Source of the DNA: Rhodoplanes serenus
Lineage (GTDB): Bacteria > Pseudomonadota > Alphaproteobacteria > Rhizobiales > Xanthobacteraceae
Assembly (NCBI GenBank): GCA_945861855.1
Contig: CAMAWG010000009.1
Location: 1 to 54,891 of the forward strand
Direction of reading: 5' to 3'
Length of the DNA: 54,891 nt
In this document: positions 40,633 to 48,810 of the stretch, piece by piece
Layout: every line of letters starts with the position of its first letter
Position numbering within the stretch: the first letter of the stretch is position 1
Program-made: the position numbers and the translations under genes
Notes under the pieces: model-generated
The model's input: the letters and a program-made list of their open reading frames with translations, nothing else
The model's database searches: none
What the model was told of the DNA's origin: nothing

Positions 40633-41625
40633 ATGAACATCCAGCTCAGCATCGGCATCACCTCCAATCCCCGCACCTGGCCGGTCATCGGCGGTGTGGT
40701 GAAGGTCGAAGGCGTCGATCTCACGCCGTCCGTCCTGCACCCGTCCGAATTGTTCTGGCGGCAGTTGCGCTTCGCCGAGTTCGACGTGGCCGAAATGTCG
40801 ATGTCGTCGCTGATGATGGCGAAATCGAAGGGCGACGAGCGCTTCGTCGGCATTCCGGTGTTCACCACGCGGATGTTCTTCCACACGCGCATCCTGGTGC
40901 GGAAGGACGCGAAGATCGACAAGCCGTCCGACCTCAAGGGCAAGCGCGTCGGCGTGCCCGAGTATCAGCAGACCGCGGCGCTCTGGATTCGCGGCGCGAT
41001 GCAGCACGAGTTCGGCGTCGAGCCGAAGGACATGGAATTCTGGATGGAGCGGCCGCCGTCGAAGAGCCACGGCGGCGCGACCGGCTTCAAGGCGCCGCCG
41101 GGGGTGACGGTGAACCAGGTGCCGTCCGACAAGAGCCTCGGCTCGATGATGCTGTCGGGCGAATTGGACGCGGTGATGTTCTATCTGGTCGATCCGAACC
41201 TGATCGACCGCAGCACCGCGGACCTGCACAACCATCCCGAGATCAAGCCGCTGTTCGCGGACTCGGCCGCGGAGGGCGTGCGCTACTACCGCAAGACCGG
41301 GCTTTATCCGATCAACCACGGCATGGTGATGAAGCGCGAGTTGGCCGAGCGGCACCCCTGGGCGCTCACCAATATTCTCAAGGCGTTCAAGGCGGCGGCG
41401 GCGCTGGCCGACCGCCAGCGCGTCGAACAGGCCGAGTATTATTTCGAGACCGGCGTGCTGCCGGCGGCGGCGCAGAAGGCGTTCGCCGCCCCGCTCATCA
41501 CCCATGGCGTGGCGGCGAACCGCACGGTGCTGGAAACCATCGCGCAATATTCGCTGGAGCAGGGGCTGACGCCGAAGCTGACGCAGATCGAGGATTTGTA
41601 TCCGCCGAGCATGATCGGTCAGTAA
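40633..41625 (+). CDS. Solute-binding-like protein related to 4,5-dihydroxyphthalate decarboxylase (Pht5 family)
   Basis: This 330-residue type II periplasmic-binding-protein fold (NMT1/SsuA-like) has segments FDVAEMSMSSLMMAKSKGDE, KPSDLKGKRVGVPEY and a C-terminal half matching proteins annotated as 4,5-dihydroxyphthalate decarboxylase. It begins directly with MNIQLSIGITSNPRTWPV. There is no signal peptide and no space for one, because the preceding stop is 7 bases upstream. It may therefore work in the cytoplasm as an enzyme or sensor and not as an importer component. It is the last gene of the plus-strand run. Confidence 0.75.
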   Translation: MNIQLSIGITSNPRTWPVIGGVVKVEGVDLTPSVLHPSELFWRQLRFAEFDVAEMSMSSLMMAKSKGDERFVGIPVFTTRMFFHTRILVRKDAKIDKPSDLKGKRVGVPEYQQTAALWIRGAMQHEFGVEPKDMEFWMERPPSKSHGGATGFKAPPGVTVNQVPSDKSLGSMMLSGELDAVMFYLVDPNLIDRSTADLHNHPEIKPLFADSAAEGVRYYRKTGLYPINHGMVMKRELAERHPWALTNILKAFKAAAALADRQRVEQAEYYFETGVLPAAAQKAFAAPLITHGVAANRTVLETIAQYSLEQGLTPKLTQIEDLYPPSMIGQ

Positions 41626-41636
41626 GGGCAGGGCAT

Positions 41637-41772
41637 CGTGTCCCGGGCGCCCTGCAGCACGCAGTGCTGCGGCGCAGACCCGGGACCCCGGTTTCTTTAC
41701 CAAGCAAGCTGGGTCCCGGATCGGCGATGCACCGCTTCGCTGCGCTACGCGCTGCATCGCACCCGGGACACG
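41637..41772. repeat. Intergenic palindromic repeat, family C (copy 1)
   Basis: The ends CGTGTCCCGGGCGC and ACCCGGGACACG are inverted, and inside are the words GGTCCCGGATCGGCGATGC and GCACCGCTTCGCTGCGCT. Similar copies lie at 48661-48785 and 53358-53503. It separates the plus-strand catabolic run from the convergent FMN-dependent dehydrogenase gene. Confidence 0.8.
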
Positions 41773-41788
41773 TGTGGAGAGGTCGCGC

Positions 41789-42916
41789 TCAATACCTGTC
41801 GTCAGGCCCGTCGATATACGGGAACGCGCTCAGCACATGCGGCACCCGCACCGGCGGCGCGGCGCGCAGGTACGCAGGGCTGAGTTCCGACAACTTGTTC
41901 ACGCCGAGCAGGCCCATGTCGCGGATCATCTCGTCCTGGAGCAGTTCCAGGACGCGGAAGATGCCGTCGCGGCCCGCCGCCGCCATGCCGTAGGCATAGA
42001 GCCGGCCGATGCAAACGAGGTCGGCGCCGAGCGCGATTGCCTTCACCACGTCGGTGCCGCGGCAGAAGCCGCCGTCGACGATGATCGAGGCCTTGCCCTT
42101 GGCCGCGGTGACGATCTCCGGCAGCACGTCGATGGTGCCGAGCCCGTGGTCGAGCTGGCGGCCGCCGTGGTTGGACACATAAATCACATCGACGCCGTGC
42201 TCGACCGCAAGCTTGGCGTCCTCGGCGGTGGCGATGCCCTTGATGACGATCGGCAGCTTGTATTTCTTCTTCACCTTGTCCACCTGCGCCCAGTCGAGCG
42301 CCTTCTGGTGGCGCGAAGCGTCCGGATCGCGCGACGACGCGGCGGCATAGCGCTTGGAGATGTCGCGCTCGCGGCGGCTGTAGTGGTGGGTGTCGACGGT
42401 GAGGCAGAGTGCGCCGAATCCCGCCTTGACCGCGCGGTCGAAGATCGCCTCGACCCAGGCCTGGTCGCCGCGCACGTAGAGCTGGAAGATCTTCAGGCCG
42501 TTCGGCACGATCTTGCCGGTTTCCTCGATGTCGGGCTTTGCCACCGAGCTCTGGAACATCGGGCAGCCGAAGGTGCCGGCGGCGTCGGCCACGGAAATGC
42601 AGGCATTGGGGTCGAACCGCTCGATGCTGCCGATGGGCGCGAGCGCCACCGGCATCGCGATCTTGCGGCCGAGGAACGTCGTGCTCGTGTCGGTGTGGTT
42701 CACATCGCGCAGCACGCGCGGTCGGAACGCGAGCGAGTCCAGTCCAAGCCGGTTGCGGCGCAGGCTCGTTTCGGTCTCGGCGCCGCCGATCAGATAGTCC
42801 CACACGTTGCGGTCGAGCCTGGCGCGGGCGACCGAAACGAACTCGTGCAGATTGTGGAACTGCTCCCGGACATGGTCGATGCGCGAAAGCGGCTTGGCGG
42901 CGGAAACGTCGTTCAT
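41789..42916 (-). CDS. FMN-dependent alpha-hydroxy-acid dehydrogenase/oxidase
   Basis: This 375-residue (beta/alpha)8 protein belongs to the lactate/glycolate/mandelate dehydrogenase family and oxidises a 2-hydroxy acid. The catalytic histidine motif is YVSNHGGRQLDHGLG, the FMN phosphate-binding segment is GADLVCIGRLYAYGMAAAG, and the FMN-stacking N-terminal part is WDYLIGGAETETSLRRNR. The start MNDVSAAKP is chosen because it gives the family length; the frame continues upstream into the next gene. It begins 7 bases after the Gfo/Idh gene on the same strand. Confidence 0.9.
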   Translation of the reverse strand: MNDVSAAKPLSRIDHVREQFHNLHEFVSVARARLDRNVWDYLIGGAETETSLRRNRLGLDSLAFRPRVLRDVNHTDTSTTFLGRKIAMPVALAPIGSIERFDPNACISVADAAGTFGCPMFQSSVAKPDIEETGKIVPNGLKIFQLYVRGDQAWVEAIFDRAVKAGFGALCLTVDTHHYSRRERDISKRYAAASSRDPDASRHQKALDWAQVDKVKKKYKLPIVIKGIATAEDAKLAVEHGVDVIYVSNHGGRQLDHGLGTIDVLPEIVTAAKGKASIIVDGGFCRGTDVVKAIALGADLVCIGRLYAYGMAAAGRDGIFRVLELLQDEMIRDMGLLGVNKLSELSPAYLRAAPPVRVPHVLSAFPYIDGPDDRY

Positions 42917-42923
42917 TGCAGGC

Positions 42924-43901
42924 TCATCCGTTGATATGCGCCGGGGCGCGGGTTTCAAGCGAGGCGACGATGGCTTCGAAGGCGCCGATGAGGTCGAGCA
43001 TCTGATCGGTGGAAACGAGGAACGGCGCGCGGCCTTCGACCGCATCGGCGAAGGATTCGACCAGGACCTTCAGCGAGTCGACCTGCTCGTAGGTGTGGGT
43101 TTGTGGCGTCCCGCCGATCGGGCTCACGGTCAGCGTGTTCTCGTCGCGCGCCTCGGCCATGCCCTTGGTTCCGAACACATGGACGCGCCAGATGTTGGGT
43201 GCGGCGCGGACCGTCGCGAATGTGCCGGTCGCGCCGGAGGCAAACTGCACCAGCACGGCGAGCGAGTCGCGCGGATCGGGCGGGGGCTTCTGCTCGTAGA
43301 GCTTGGCGTCGACGCTTTTGATCGGCCCGCCGAGATTGATCAGCGCGTCGAGCACATGCAGGCCTGCCCCGGTGAGGCCGCCGCCGGGCGATTCCTTCGG
43401 GTCGTCGCGCCAGCCGCCGCCGATCACGCGGGTCGAATGCTCGTTGGAGAAATGCGCCTCGATGTGAACGATTTCGCCGATGGCGCCGCTCTCGACCACG
43501 CGCTTCAATTCGCGCATCGAGGCAAAGCAGCGCTTGTTGTTGCCGCTGCCCAGCACAATGCCGGCCTCGCGGCAGGCCGCGACGGCACGCGCCGCGTCCT
43601 TGCGGGTCAGCGCCAGCGGCTTCTCGCACCACACGGGTTTTTTTGCGCGGGCGACCGCCTCGATCTGCGGGACGTGCAGCGAATGCGGCGTCGCCAGGAA
43701 TATGGCCTGCACGGCCGGGTCGGCGATGGCGTCGGCGAGGTCGGTGGAGAGCCTGAAGCCGTGCTGGCCCGCGAAGGCGCGCACGTCGTCGGGCTCCTTG
43801 CTGACGCCATGCACGAAACGCAGCTTCCGGCTCTTGCCCTGCACGGCGGTGACAAGGGATTTGCCCCAGCGGCCGAGGCCGATCACGGCAGCATCGATCA
43901 T
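42924..43901 (-). CDS. Gfo/Idh/MocA-family NAD(P)-dependent oxidoreductase
   Basis: This 325-residue protein has an N-terminal Rossmann domain (AAVIGLGRWGKS at residues 4-15) and the family motif CEKPLAL, whose lysine is catalytic. The C-terminal alpha/beta domain holds HIEAHFSNEH. Members act on sugars, inositols or hydroxy acids. The start MIDAAVIG is preferred because it begins immediately before the nucleotide-binding strand; an ATG 42 bases further upstream is possible. It is expressed with the downstream alpha-hydroxy-acid dehydrogenase. Substrate unknown. Confidence 0.87.
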   Translation of the reverse strand: MIDAAVIGLGRWGKSLVTAVQGKSRKLRFVHGVSKEPDDVRAFAGQHGFRLSTDLADAIADPAVQAIFLATPHSLHVPQIEAVARAKKPVWCEKPLALTRKDAARAVAACREAGIVLGSGNNKRCFASMRELKRVVESGAIGEIVHIEAHFSNEHSTRVIGGGWRDDPKESPGGGLTGAGLHVLDALINLGGPIKSVDAKLYEQKPPPDPRDSLAVLVQFASGATGTFATVRAAPNIWRVHVFGTKGMAEARDENTLTVSPIGGTPQTHTYEQVDSLKVLVESFADAVEGRAPFLVSTDQMLDLIGAFEAIVASLETRAPAHING

Positions 43902-43982
43902 TACACGGGGTCCCCGGACTTTGGCGTTGCCAATGTCGGGCATTCACGCTGACATGGCAACGGGTGCAGGAAGGGCAGGGCA

Positions 43983-44852
43983 ATGGCGAAACAGACTGTC
44001 GGAGTGATCGGGCTCGGCCTGATGGGCGAGGTGCTGGCCGGCCGGCTGATGGCCGCGGGCTACGGCGTGCTGGGCTATGACATCGATCCGGCGAAGAACG
44101 CCCGCCTGACCGCGCGCGGCGGGAGGGCGACAGGCTCGCCCGCCGAGGTTGCGGGCTGCGGCGTGATCGCGCTCGCGGTGTTCAGCACCGATCAGGTCGA
44201 AGAGGTGGTGGAAGAGGCGTTGCTGCCGGCGGTGGCCGAGGGGACGGTCGTGCTCTGCACCTCGACCTGCGACCCGGACCGCATCGAGGCGCTGGGCGGG
44301 CGGCTCGCCGGCACCAAGCTCCGTTTCCTCGAAACGCCGGTGTCGGGAACGAGCGAGCAGGTGCGCCAGGGCGACGGCGTCGGGCTCATCGGAGGCGATC
44401 CGAAAACCGCCGAGGAGATCGCGCCCATTCTCGACGCACTGTTCCCGCGGCGCTTCCACATCGGCGGGATCGGCGACGGCGGCCGCGCCAAGTTCGCGGT
44501 CAACCTGATCCTGGGATTGAACCGTATGGCGCTGGCGGAGGGGCTGACCTTCGCCGAACGCATGGGGCTCGACCCGAAGGCGTTCCTGGCGGTGGCGAAG
44601 GGAGCGGCGTCCTATTCGCAAGTGATGGAGACCAAGGGCGAAAAGATGCTGGCGCGGGATTTCGCGCCGGAGGGAAGGGTCAAGCAGACGCTCAAGGACG
44701 TGCACATGATGCTCGATCAGGGGGAGAAGCTTGGGCAGGAGCTGCCGATGCTCAAGGTGCACTGCGACGTGCTGGAATCCTGCGTCCGCGCCGGAGAGGC
44801 CGAGCGCGACAACAGCATCATCGTCGAGGAGATTAGACGACGACGGCGATGA
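43983..44852 (+). CDS. 3-hydroxyisobutyrate-dehydrogenase-family oxidoreductase
   Basis: This 289-residue beta-hydroxyacid dehydrogenase has GLGLMGEVLAGRLMAAGY (NAD(P) loop, residues 9-26), the substrate-site ETPVSGTSEQVRQGD and the catalytic lysine in GRAKFAVNLILGLNRMALAE. It should oxidise a 3-hydroxy acid or reduce a semialdehyde. Ribosome-binding site AGGAAGGGCAGGG precedes ATG 43983. It is divergent from the Gfo/Idh gene. It could also belong to the glyoxylate-reductase-like branch; the substrate is not predictable. Confidence 0.87.
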   Translation: MAKQTVGVIGLGLMGEVLAGRLMAAGYGVLGYDIDPAKNARLTARGGRATGSPAEVAGCGVIALAVFSTDQVEEVVEEALLPAVAEGTVVLCTSTCDPDRIEALGGRLAGTKLRFLETPVSGTSEQVRQGDGVGLIGGDPKTAEEIAPILDALFPRRFHIGGIGDGGRAKFAVNLILGLNRMALAEGLTFAERMGLDPKAFLAVAKGAASYSQVMETKGEKMLARDFAPEGRVKQTLKDVHMMLDQGEKLGQELPMLKVHCDVLESCVRAGEAERDNSIIVEEIRRRRR

Positions 44853-44860
44853 ATGGCACG

Positions 44861-44980
44861 CGTCATTCCGGACGCCGCGCGAAGCGCGGCGATCCGGAAT
44901 CCATAACCCCTGTGGCTGTATAAGGAGAGACAGGGGTTATGGATTCCGGGTTCGCGCCTCCGGCGCGCCCCGGAATGACG
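44861..44980. repeat. Intergenic palindromic repeat, family B (copy 2)
   Basis: The segment starts CGTCATTCCGGACGCCGCGC and ends GCGCGCCCCGGAATGACG. Inside, GAATCCATAACCCCTGTG and CAGGGGTTATGGATTC form a strong central stem. It follows the 3-hydroxyisobutyrate-dehydrogenase-like gene by 8 bases and matches the copy at 19663-19803. Confidence 0.8.
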
Positions 44981-45060
44981 CTGCAACTGTCTTGACCAAG
45001 CGTCTTCCGCCGCGTTTGATCGCGCCAGAAATTTGTCACTTCACCGGAAAGGGTTTGCCC

Positions 45061-45675
45061 ATGCTGACGTTGTATTACGGTCCCGGCGCGTGCTCGATGG
45101 CTTCGCATATCGTCATGGAGGAGAGCGGCGAGAAATACGAGCCCAAGCGCATGGACCTCGCCAAGGGCGAGCAGCGCACCGAAGCGTATCTCAAGATGAA
45201 CCCGCAGGGGCGGGTGCCGCTCCTGCAACTCGACAACGGCGAGCCGCTTGCCGAGAACACCGCGATCCTGCCCTATCTCGGCAAGCGCTTCAGCCTGTGG
45301 CCGACCGACGGGCTGGCCGAGGCCAAGGCGCTTTCGCTGATCGGCTTCTTCGCGGCGAGCGTGCATCCGGCGCATGCCCATGTCGGCCGGCCCGAACGCT
45401 ACACTGAAGACAAGTCGGCGCTGCCCGGCATCAAGGAGCAGGGGCTGAAGACCTTCCACGGCCATCTCAAGCAGATCGACGGCATGCTGGCCGGCCGCGA
45501 ATGGTTCGGCGACAAGTTCTCGGTGCTCGATCCCTATGGCTTCGTGTTCTACACTTGGGGCGTCCGCCGCGAGCTGCCGATGGGCGAGCTGAAGAACTAC
45601 ACCGCGTTCAAGGACCGCATGACCCAGCGGCCGGCGGTGGCACGGGTGCTGGAGGACGAGAAGGTCAAGGTGTGA
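45061..45675 (+). CDS. Glutathione S-transferase family protein
   Basis: This 204-residue protein has an N-terminal thioredoxin-fold domain (MLTLYYGPGACSMASHIVM, with Tyr/Ser candidates at the glutathione thiol site) and the cis-proline segment GRVPLLQLDNGEPLAENTAI. An all-helical C-terminal domain follows. It fits the beta-class GSTs of proteobacteria, which detoxify electrophiles or act in ring degradation (isomerases, dehalogenases). ATG 45061 has only a weak ribosome-binding site (AAAGGG). The 13-base gap to the next gene suggests joint expression. Confidence 0.87.
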   Translation: MLTLYYGPGACSMASHIVMEESGEKYEPKRMDLAKGEQRTEAYLKMNPQGRVPLLQLDNGEPLAENTAILPYLGKRFSLWPTDGLAEAKALSLIGFFAASVHPAHAHVGRPERYTEDKSALPGIKEQGLKTFHGHLKQIDGMLAGREWFGDKFSVLDPYGFVFYTWGVRRELPMGELKNYTAFKDRMTQRPAVARVLEDEKVKV

Positions 45676-45688
45676 TCGGCGCCGAGCG

Positions 45689-46573
45689 ATGGCCGCGATC
45701 GATTGTCATCATCATGTGTGGTGGGTGGCCAAGCGCCCCCACCAGTTCCCGCCGTCGTGGGGCACGAGCCTCAACCGCGATTTCACGCCGGACGATCTCG
45801 TGCCGGAGCTCCGCGCCGCCGGCATCGACGGCACCGGGCTGGTGCAGTCGATGGACAACTACGACGAGACGCTCGAATACCTCGACCTCGCCGATACGAC
45901 GCCTTTCATCCGCGCGGTGGTCGGCTGGATTCCGCTCGCAGATCCGGCGGCCTGCGCCAAGGCGCTCGAAGCTCTGGCAGGCCGGAAGAAATTCGTCGGT
46001 ATGCGGCACCTCATCAACTTCGAGCCCGACCCGCGCTGGCTGTTGCAACCCGGCGTGCAGGAGTCGCTTCAGATGCTGCGACAGAGGCGGCTGGTGCTAG
46101 AGGTGATCCCCAACACCGAGCCGCAGATGGCATCGGTGCTGGAGACGGCGCGGCGGATGCCGGACCTTCCGGTGGTGCTGAATCATCTCGGCCGGCCGCC
46201 GGTGCCGGAGGGCGGCTGGGAGCCTTGGGCGTCGCAGATCGTGCAGGCGGCGGCGCTGCCGAACGTCAGCGTGAAGCTCTCGCTCGGCGGCGATGTGGTG
46301 TGGCGCTGGAAATGGTCCACCGAGGCGCTGCGGCGCTATTCCGATCACGTGCTGACGCATTTCGGCGCGAGCCGCGTAATGGCGGCGAGCAACTGGCCGG
46401 TGGTTCTGCTGAGCGGCGGCTTTCAGGAGGTCTGGCGCGGCATCGAGGACTTGGTGTCGGGCCTCACCGCTGCCGAGCGGGCGGCGGTGATGGGCGGCAC
46501 GGCGGAGCGCGTCTACGGGCTGTCATCGAAGGTGCGCACAGGCGAGCCGGATGCCGGCGCGCCACGGCCTTGA
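45689..46573 (+). CDS. Amidohydrolase, 2-pyrone-4,6-dicarboxylate-lactonase-like
   Basis: This 294-residue TIM-barrel metal hydrolase belongs to the COG3618 family, which includes LigI lactonase and L-fucono-lactone/rhamnono-lactone hydrolases. The metal motif is DCHHHVWW at residues 5-12, and later conserved positions are in VVLNHLGRPP (histidine) and VMAASNWPVVLL, which replaces the common GSDWP form. It hydrolyses lactones in sugar-acid or aromatic pathways. It follows the GST gene by 13 bases. Confidence 0.82.
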   Translation: MAAIDCHHHVWWVAKRPHQFPPSWGTSLNRDFTPDDLVPELRAAGIDGTGLVQSMDNYDETLEYLDLADTTPFIRAVVGWIPLADPAACAKALEALAGRKKFVGMRHLINFEPDPRWLLQPGVQESLQMLRQRRLVLEVIPNTEPQMASVLETARRMPDLPVVLNHLGRPPVPEGGWEPWASQIVQAAALPNVSVKLSLGGDVVWRWKWSTEALRRYSDHVLTHFGASRVMAASNWPVVLLSGGFQEVWRGIEDLVSGLTAAERAAVMGGTAERVYGLSSKVRTGEPDAGAPRP

Positions 46574-46615
46574 GCCGAGCGCGGGTCCAGCCCGAACAAT
46601 CCCAAGAAGAGTTGC

Positions 46616-46837
46616 TCAGATCTCGTATTTGAACGAGAGCGCAACACGGGTGCGGAACGCCGAGACCTTGCCGTTCTCCACCGTCATGTCCATTTTGGTG
46701 ACCTCGGCCACGCGCAGATCGCGCAGCGAATTGGCTGCGGTTTCCACCGCGCGCCGGCCCGCATCCTCCCACGACGTCTTGCTGACGCCGACGACATCGA
46801 CGATCCGGTAAACGCCACCGCCCTTGCTCTTCGCCAT
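46616..46837 (-). CDS. Dodecin (flavin-binding dodecamer)
   Basis: This 73-residue protein starts MAKSKGGGVYRIVDVVGVS behind a GGAGG site. It has the dodecin pattern, with the flavin-stacking tryptophan in TSWEDAGRRAVETA and the strand ENGKVSAFRTRVALSFKYEI. Dodecins store or buffer riboflavin, FMN or FAD in the cytoplasm as a hollow dodecamer. In this neighbourhood rich in flavoenzymes a buffering role is reasonable. Confidence 0.93.
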   Translation of the reverse strand: MAKSKGGGVYRIVDVVGVSKTSWEDAGRRAVETAANSLRDLRVAEVTKMDMTVENGKVSAFRTRVALSFKYEI

Positions 46838-46922
46838 TTCAACCTCCCGTATGGGCGCATTGAAAACTGCGCGCACGGTAGCCTAACGCCGCGCGGGGGC
46901 GGCCCCAAGGGCCTAAACGCCG

Positions 46923-47306
46923 CTAGATATTCTTCTCTTCCGCCAGCACGTCCATCGCGGCGCGGTGTGCCTCGTTGGCGGCGGGGATGCCGCAGTAGAG
47001 CGCGACCAGCAGCAGGATTTCGCGGATTTCCTCCGGGGTGCAGCCGTTCTTCAGCGCTCCCTTGAGATGCACGCGCAGCTCCGCCGGCCGGTTGGCGGCG
47101 GCCATCATGGCGATCATGGCGAGGCTTTTCACGCCGAGGGAAAGACCCGGCCGGCTCCAGACGTCGCCATAGGCATAGGCGTTGATGATGTGCTGCAGCG
47201 GCTCGCCGAATTCGCCGAACGCGTTCATGCGCTGCTCGACGGCCTTGTCGCCGAACAGCTCCTTGCGAAGCTTCAGGCCTTTTTCGGCGAGGTCTTTGGT
47301 GTCCAT
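46923..47306 (-). CDS. Carboxymuconolactone-decarboxylase-family protein
   Basis: This 127-residue all-helical protein has the CMD signature: AYGDVWSRPGLSLGVKSLAMIAMMAA, LRVHLKGALKNGCTPEEIREIL and YCGIPAANEAHRAAMDVL. It has the single-Cys/His arrangement of the decarboxylase branch and lacks the CxxC of AhpD peroxidase-type members. True PcaC acts in the beta-ketoadipate pathway, but no other pca genes are present, so the reaction is open. Repeat copy A3 lies 23 bases upstream of its start. Confidence 0.87.
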   Translation of the reverse strand: MDTKDLAEKGLKLRKELFGDKAVEQRMNAFGEFGEPLQHIINAYAYGDVWSRPGLSLGVKSLAMIAMMAAANRPAELRVHLKGALKNGCTPEEIREILLLVALYCGIPAANEAHRAAMDVLAEEKNI

Positions 47307-47329
47307 GCCCGTTACTCCGCTTTAGAGTT

Positions 47330-47410
47330 CGTCATGGCCGGGCTTGTCCCGGCCATCCACGCCTTGCTGTTCTAAAGACGTGGATGCCCGGCACAAGGCC
47401 GGGCATGACG
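47330..47410. repeat. Intergenic palindromic repeat, family A (copy 3)
   Basis: The segment starts CGTCATGGCCGGGCTTGTCC and ends CAAGGCCGGGCATGACG, the most symmetrical of the three family A copies, with CCACGCCTT / AAGACGTGG near the centre. It lies between the acyl-CoA dehydrogenase gene (ending 47439) and the CMD-family gene. Confidence 0.85.
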
Positions 47411-47438
47411 TGGATAGGTTGTGTGCGAACAGCCGGCG

Positions 47439-48644
47439 TCAATGCGCCGCCATCTTCGCCAGCCGTGCGGCGACCTTGAGCCGCTGCACCGTGTCGCCGG
47501 CGAGGTGGCTCCAGATGAAGCCGTCGCGGACGAGCTTTTCCGCGTGCCGCGCGACCTTGCAGCCCGCGCCGCCGTGAATCTCCAGGTTCAGCTCGGTCAC
47601 CTCCTGGATCACGTCGGTGGAGAAGTTCATGGCGAGGCCGGCGTTGGCGGAATGCACCTTGTGGTCGTGCTCCCAGGCGATCCGCATCACGAACGAGCGC
47701 AGCGCCTCGGTCAGCATGTTCATCTTGTTGATCTTGAGCTGCACCATCTGCTGCTCGAACAGCGGCACGCCGCCCTGCGTCGCGGTCTTGGCATGCCTCA
47801 TCGCCTGCTCGCAGGCGTCGGTGCAGACGCCGAGCGCGTTCGCCGCTAGCTCCAGGTCGCCGAAGATGTCGCCGCCGGTGCGGTCGCCGGCGGCCTGCGT
47901 CTTCATGTCGGAGTTGTTGACGTGGCCCACGACATTGGCGTGCGGCACGCGGGCGTTCTCGAAAATCATCTCGCCGTTGCGATAGAACCGCCAGCCGCTC
48001 TTGTTGAACACCTTGCCGATGCGGAAGCCCGGCGTGTCGCGCTCGACCAGGAACATGGTGGTGCCCTGACGCAGCGGCGCGTTCGGGTCGGTGCGGGCGT
48101 CGATGAAGAACAGCTTTCCGACCGGCGCGTTGGCGATGAAGCACTTCTCGCCGTTCAAGATCCATTCGTCGCCCTGGCGCTCGGCGCGAAGTTTTAGGCC
48201 CGCCTTGGGCGCGTCCTTCGGCGGCATGCGGTTGTCGGAGCCCGCGGTCGGCTCGGTGATGCCCTTGCCCAGCAGGAAGCGGTGGTCGGCGACGAACGGC
48301 CGCAGGAAGCGCTCCTTCTGCTCGGGGTTGCAGGCCTGCGCGATCAGGTGGCTCCATTTCCAGTTCTGGCTGAAGGTCTTCGAGATTGCGCTGTCGCCGC
48401 GGGCGAGCTCGGCCATCACCAGCGCCTGGGTGACGTAATCGGTGCCTTCGCCGCCGAACTCCTTCGGCACGGCCAAGGTGCGGAAGCCGAGTTTCGACCC
48501 CTTCTCGACGATCTCCCAGTCGAACGTGCCGTGCGCGTCGGGCGCCTCGTCGAGATCGAGCGTGATCGGCTTGATCTCCTCCTCGGCGAACTGGCGCGCG
48601 GTCATCTGCCAGGCGCGCTGCTCGTTGCTCAGTGAAAAGTCCAT
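47439..48644 (-). CDS. Acyl-CoA dehydrogenase (first of two)
   Basis: This 401-residue flavoprotein has the acyl-CoA dehydrogenase fold, with an N-terminal helical domain from MDFSLSNEQRAWQ and the FAD-binding segment FLLGKGITEPTAGSDN in the middle domain. The C-terminal helix carries LNLEIHGGAGCKVARHAEKLVRDGF. Where most members have the catalytic base in YEGT, this reads SHLAGDT, so the glutamate may come from another helix (as in isovaleryl-CoA dehydrogenase) or the partner subunit. The start MDFSL gives the normal length. A second dehydrogenase gene lies upstream. Confidence 0.88.
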   Translation of the reverse strand: MDFSLSNEQRAWQMTARQFAEEEIKPITLDLDEAPDAHGTFDWEIVEKGSKLGFRTLAVPKEFGGEGTDYVTQALVMAELARGDSAISKTFSQNWKWSHLIAQACNPEQKERFLRPFVADHRFLLGKGITEPTAGSDNRMPPKDAPKAGLKLRAERQGDEWILNGEKCFIANAPVGKLFFIDARTDPNAPLRQGTTMFLVERDTPGFRIGKVFNKSGWRFYRNGEMIFENARVPHANVVGHVNNSDMKTQAAGDRTGGDIFGDLELAANALGVCTDACEQAMRHAKTATQGGVPLFEQQMVQLKINKMNMLTEALRSFVMRIAWEHDHKVHSANAGLAMNFSTDVIQEVTELNLEIHGGAGCKVARHAEKLVRDGFIWSHLAGDTVQRLKVAARLAKMAAH

Positions 48645-48660
48645 TGCACTAGTCCTTTTG

Positions 48661-48785
48661 GTGTCCCGGGCGCAGCGCAGCACGAGCGTAGCGAAGTGGT
48701 GCGCTGCAGAACCGGGACCGTTCCAATCCGTGACGGTCCCGGATCAGCGATGCACCGCTTCGCGCTGCATCGCATCCGGGACACG
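48661..48785. repeat. Intergenic palindromic repeat, family C (copy 2)
   Basis: The ends GTGTCCCGGGCGCAGCGCAG and GCATCCGGGACAC are inverted, with a central pair AACCGGGACCG / CGGTCCCGGATC. It lies directly upstream of the first acyl-CoA dehydrogenase start, within its 5' region, and matches copies at 41637-41772 and 53358-53503. Confidence 0.8.
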
Positions 48786-48810
48786 CGCTGAGGGGCTGTT
48801 GCATTCGATG

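Noticed and set aside
46923-47306. AhpD-type peroxidase
   Set aside because: The protein lacks the CxxC redox motif; only a single cysteine is present in the conserved helix.
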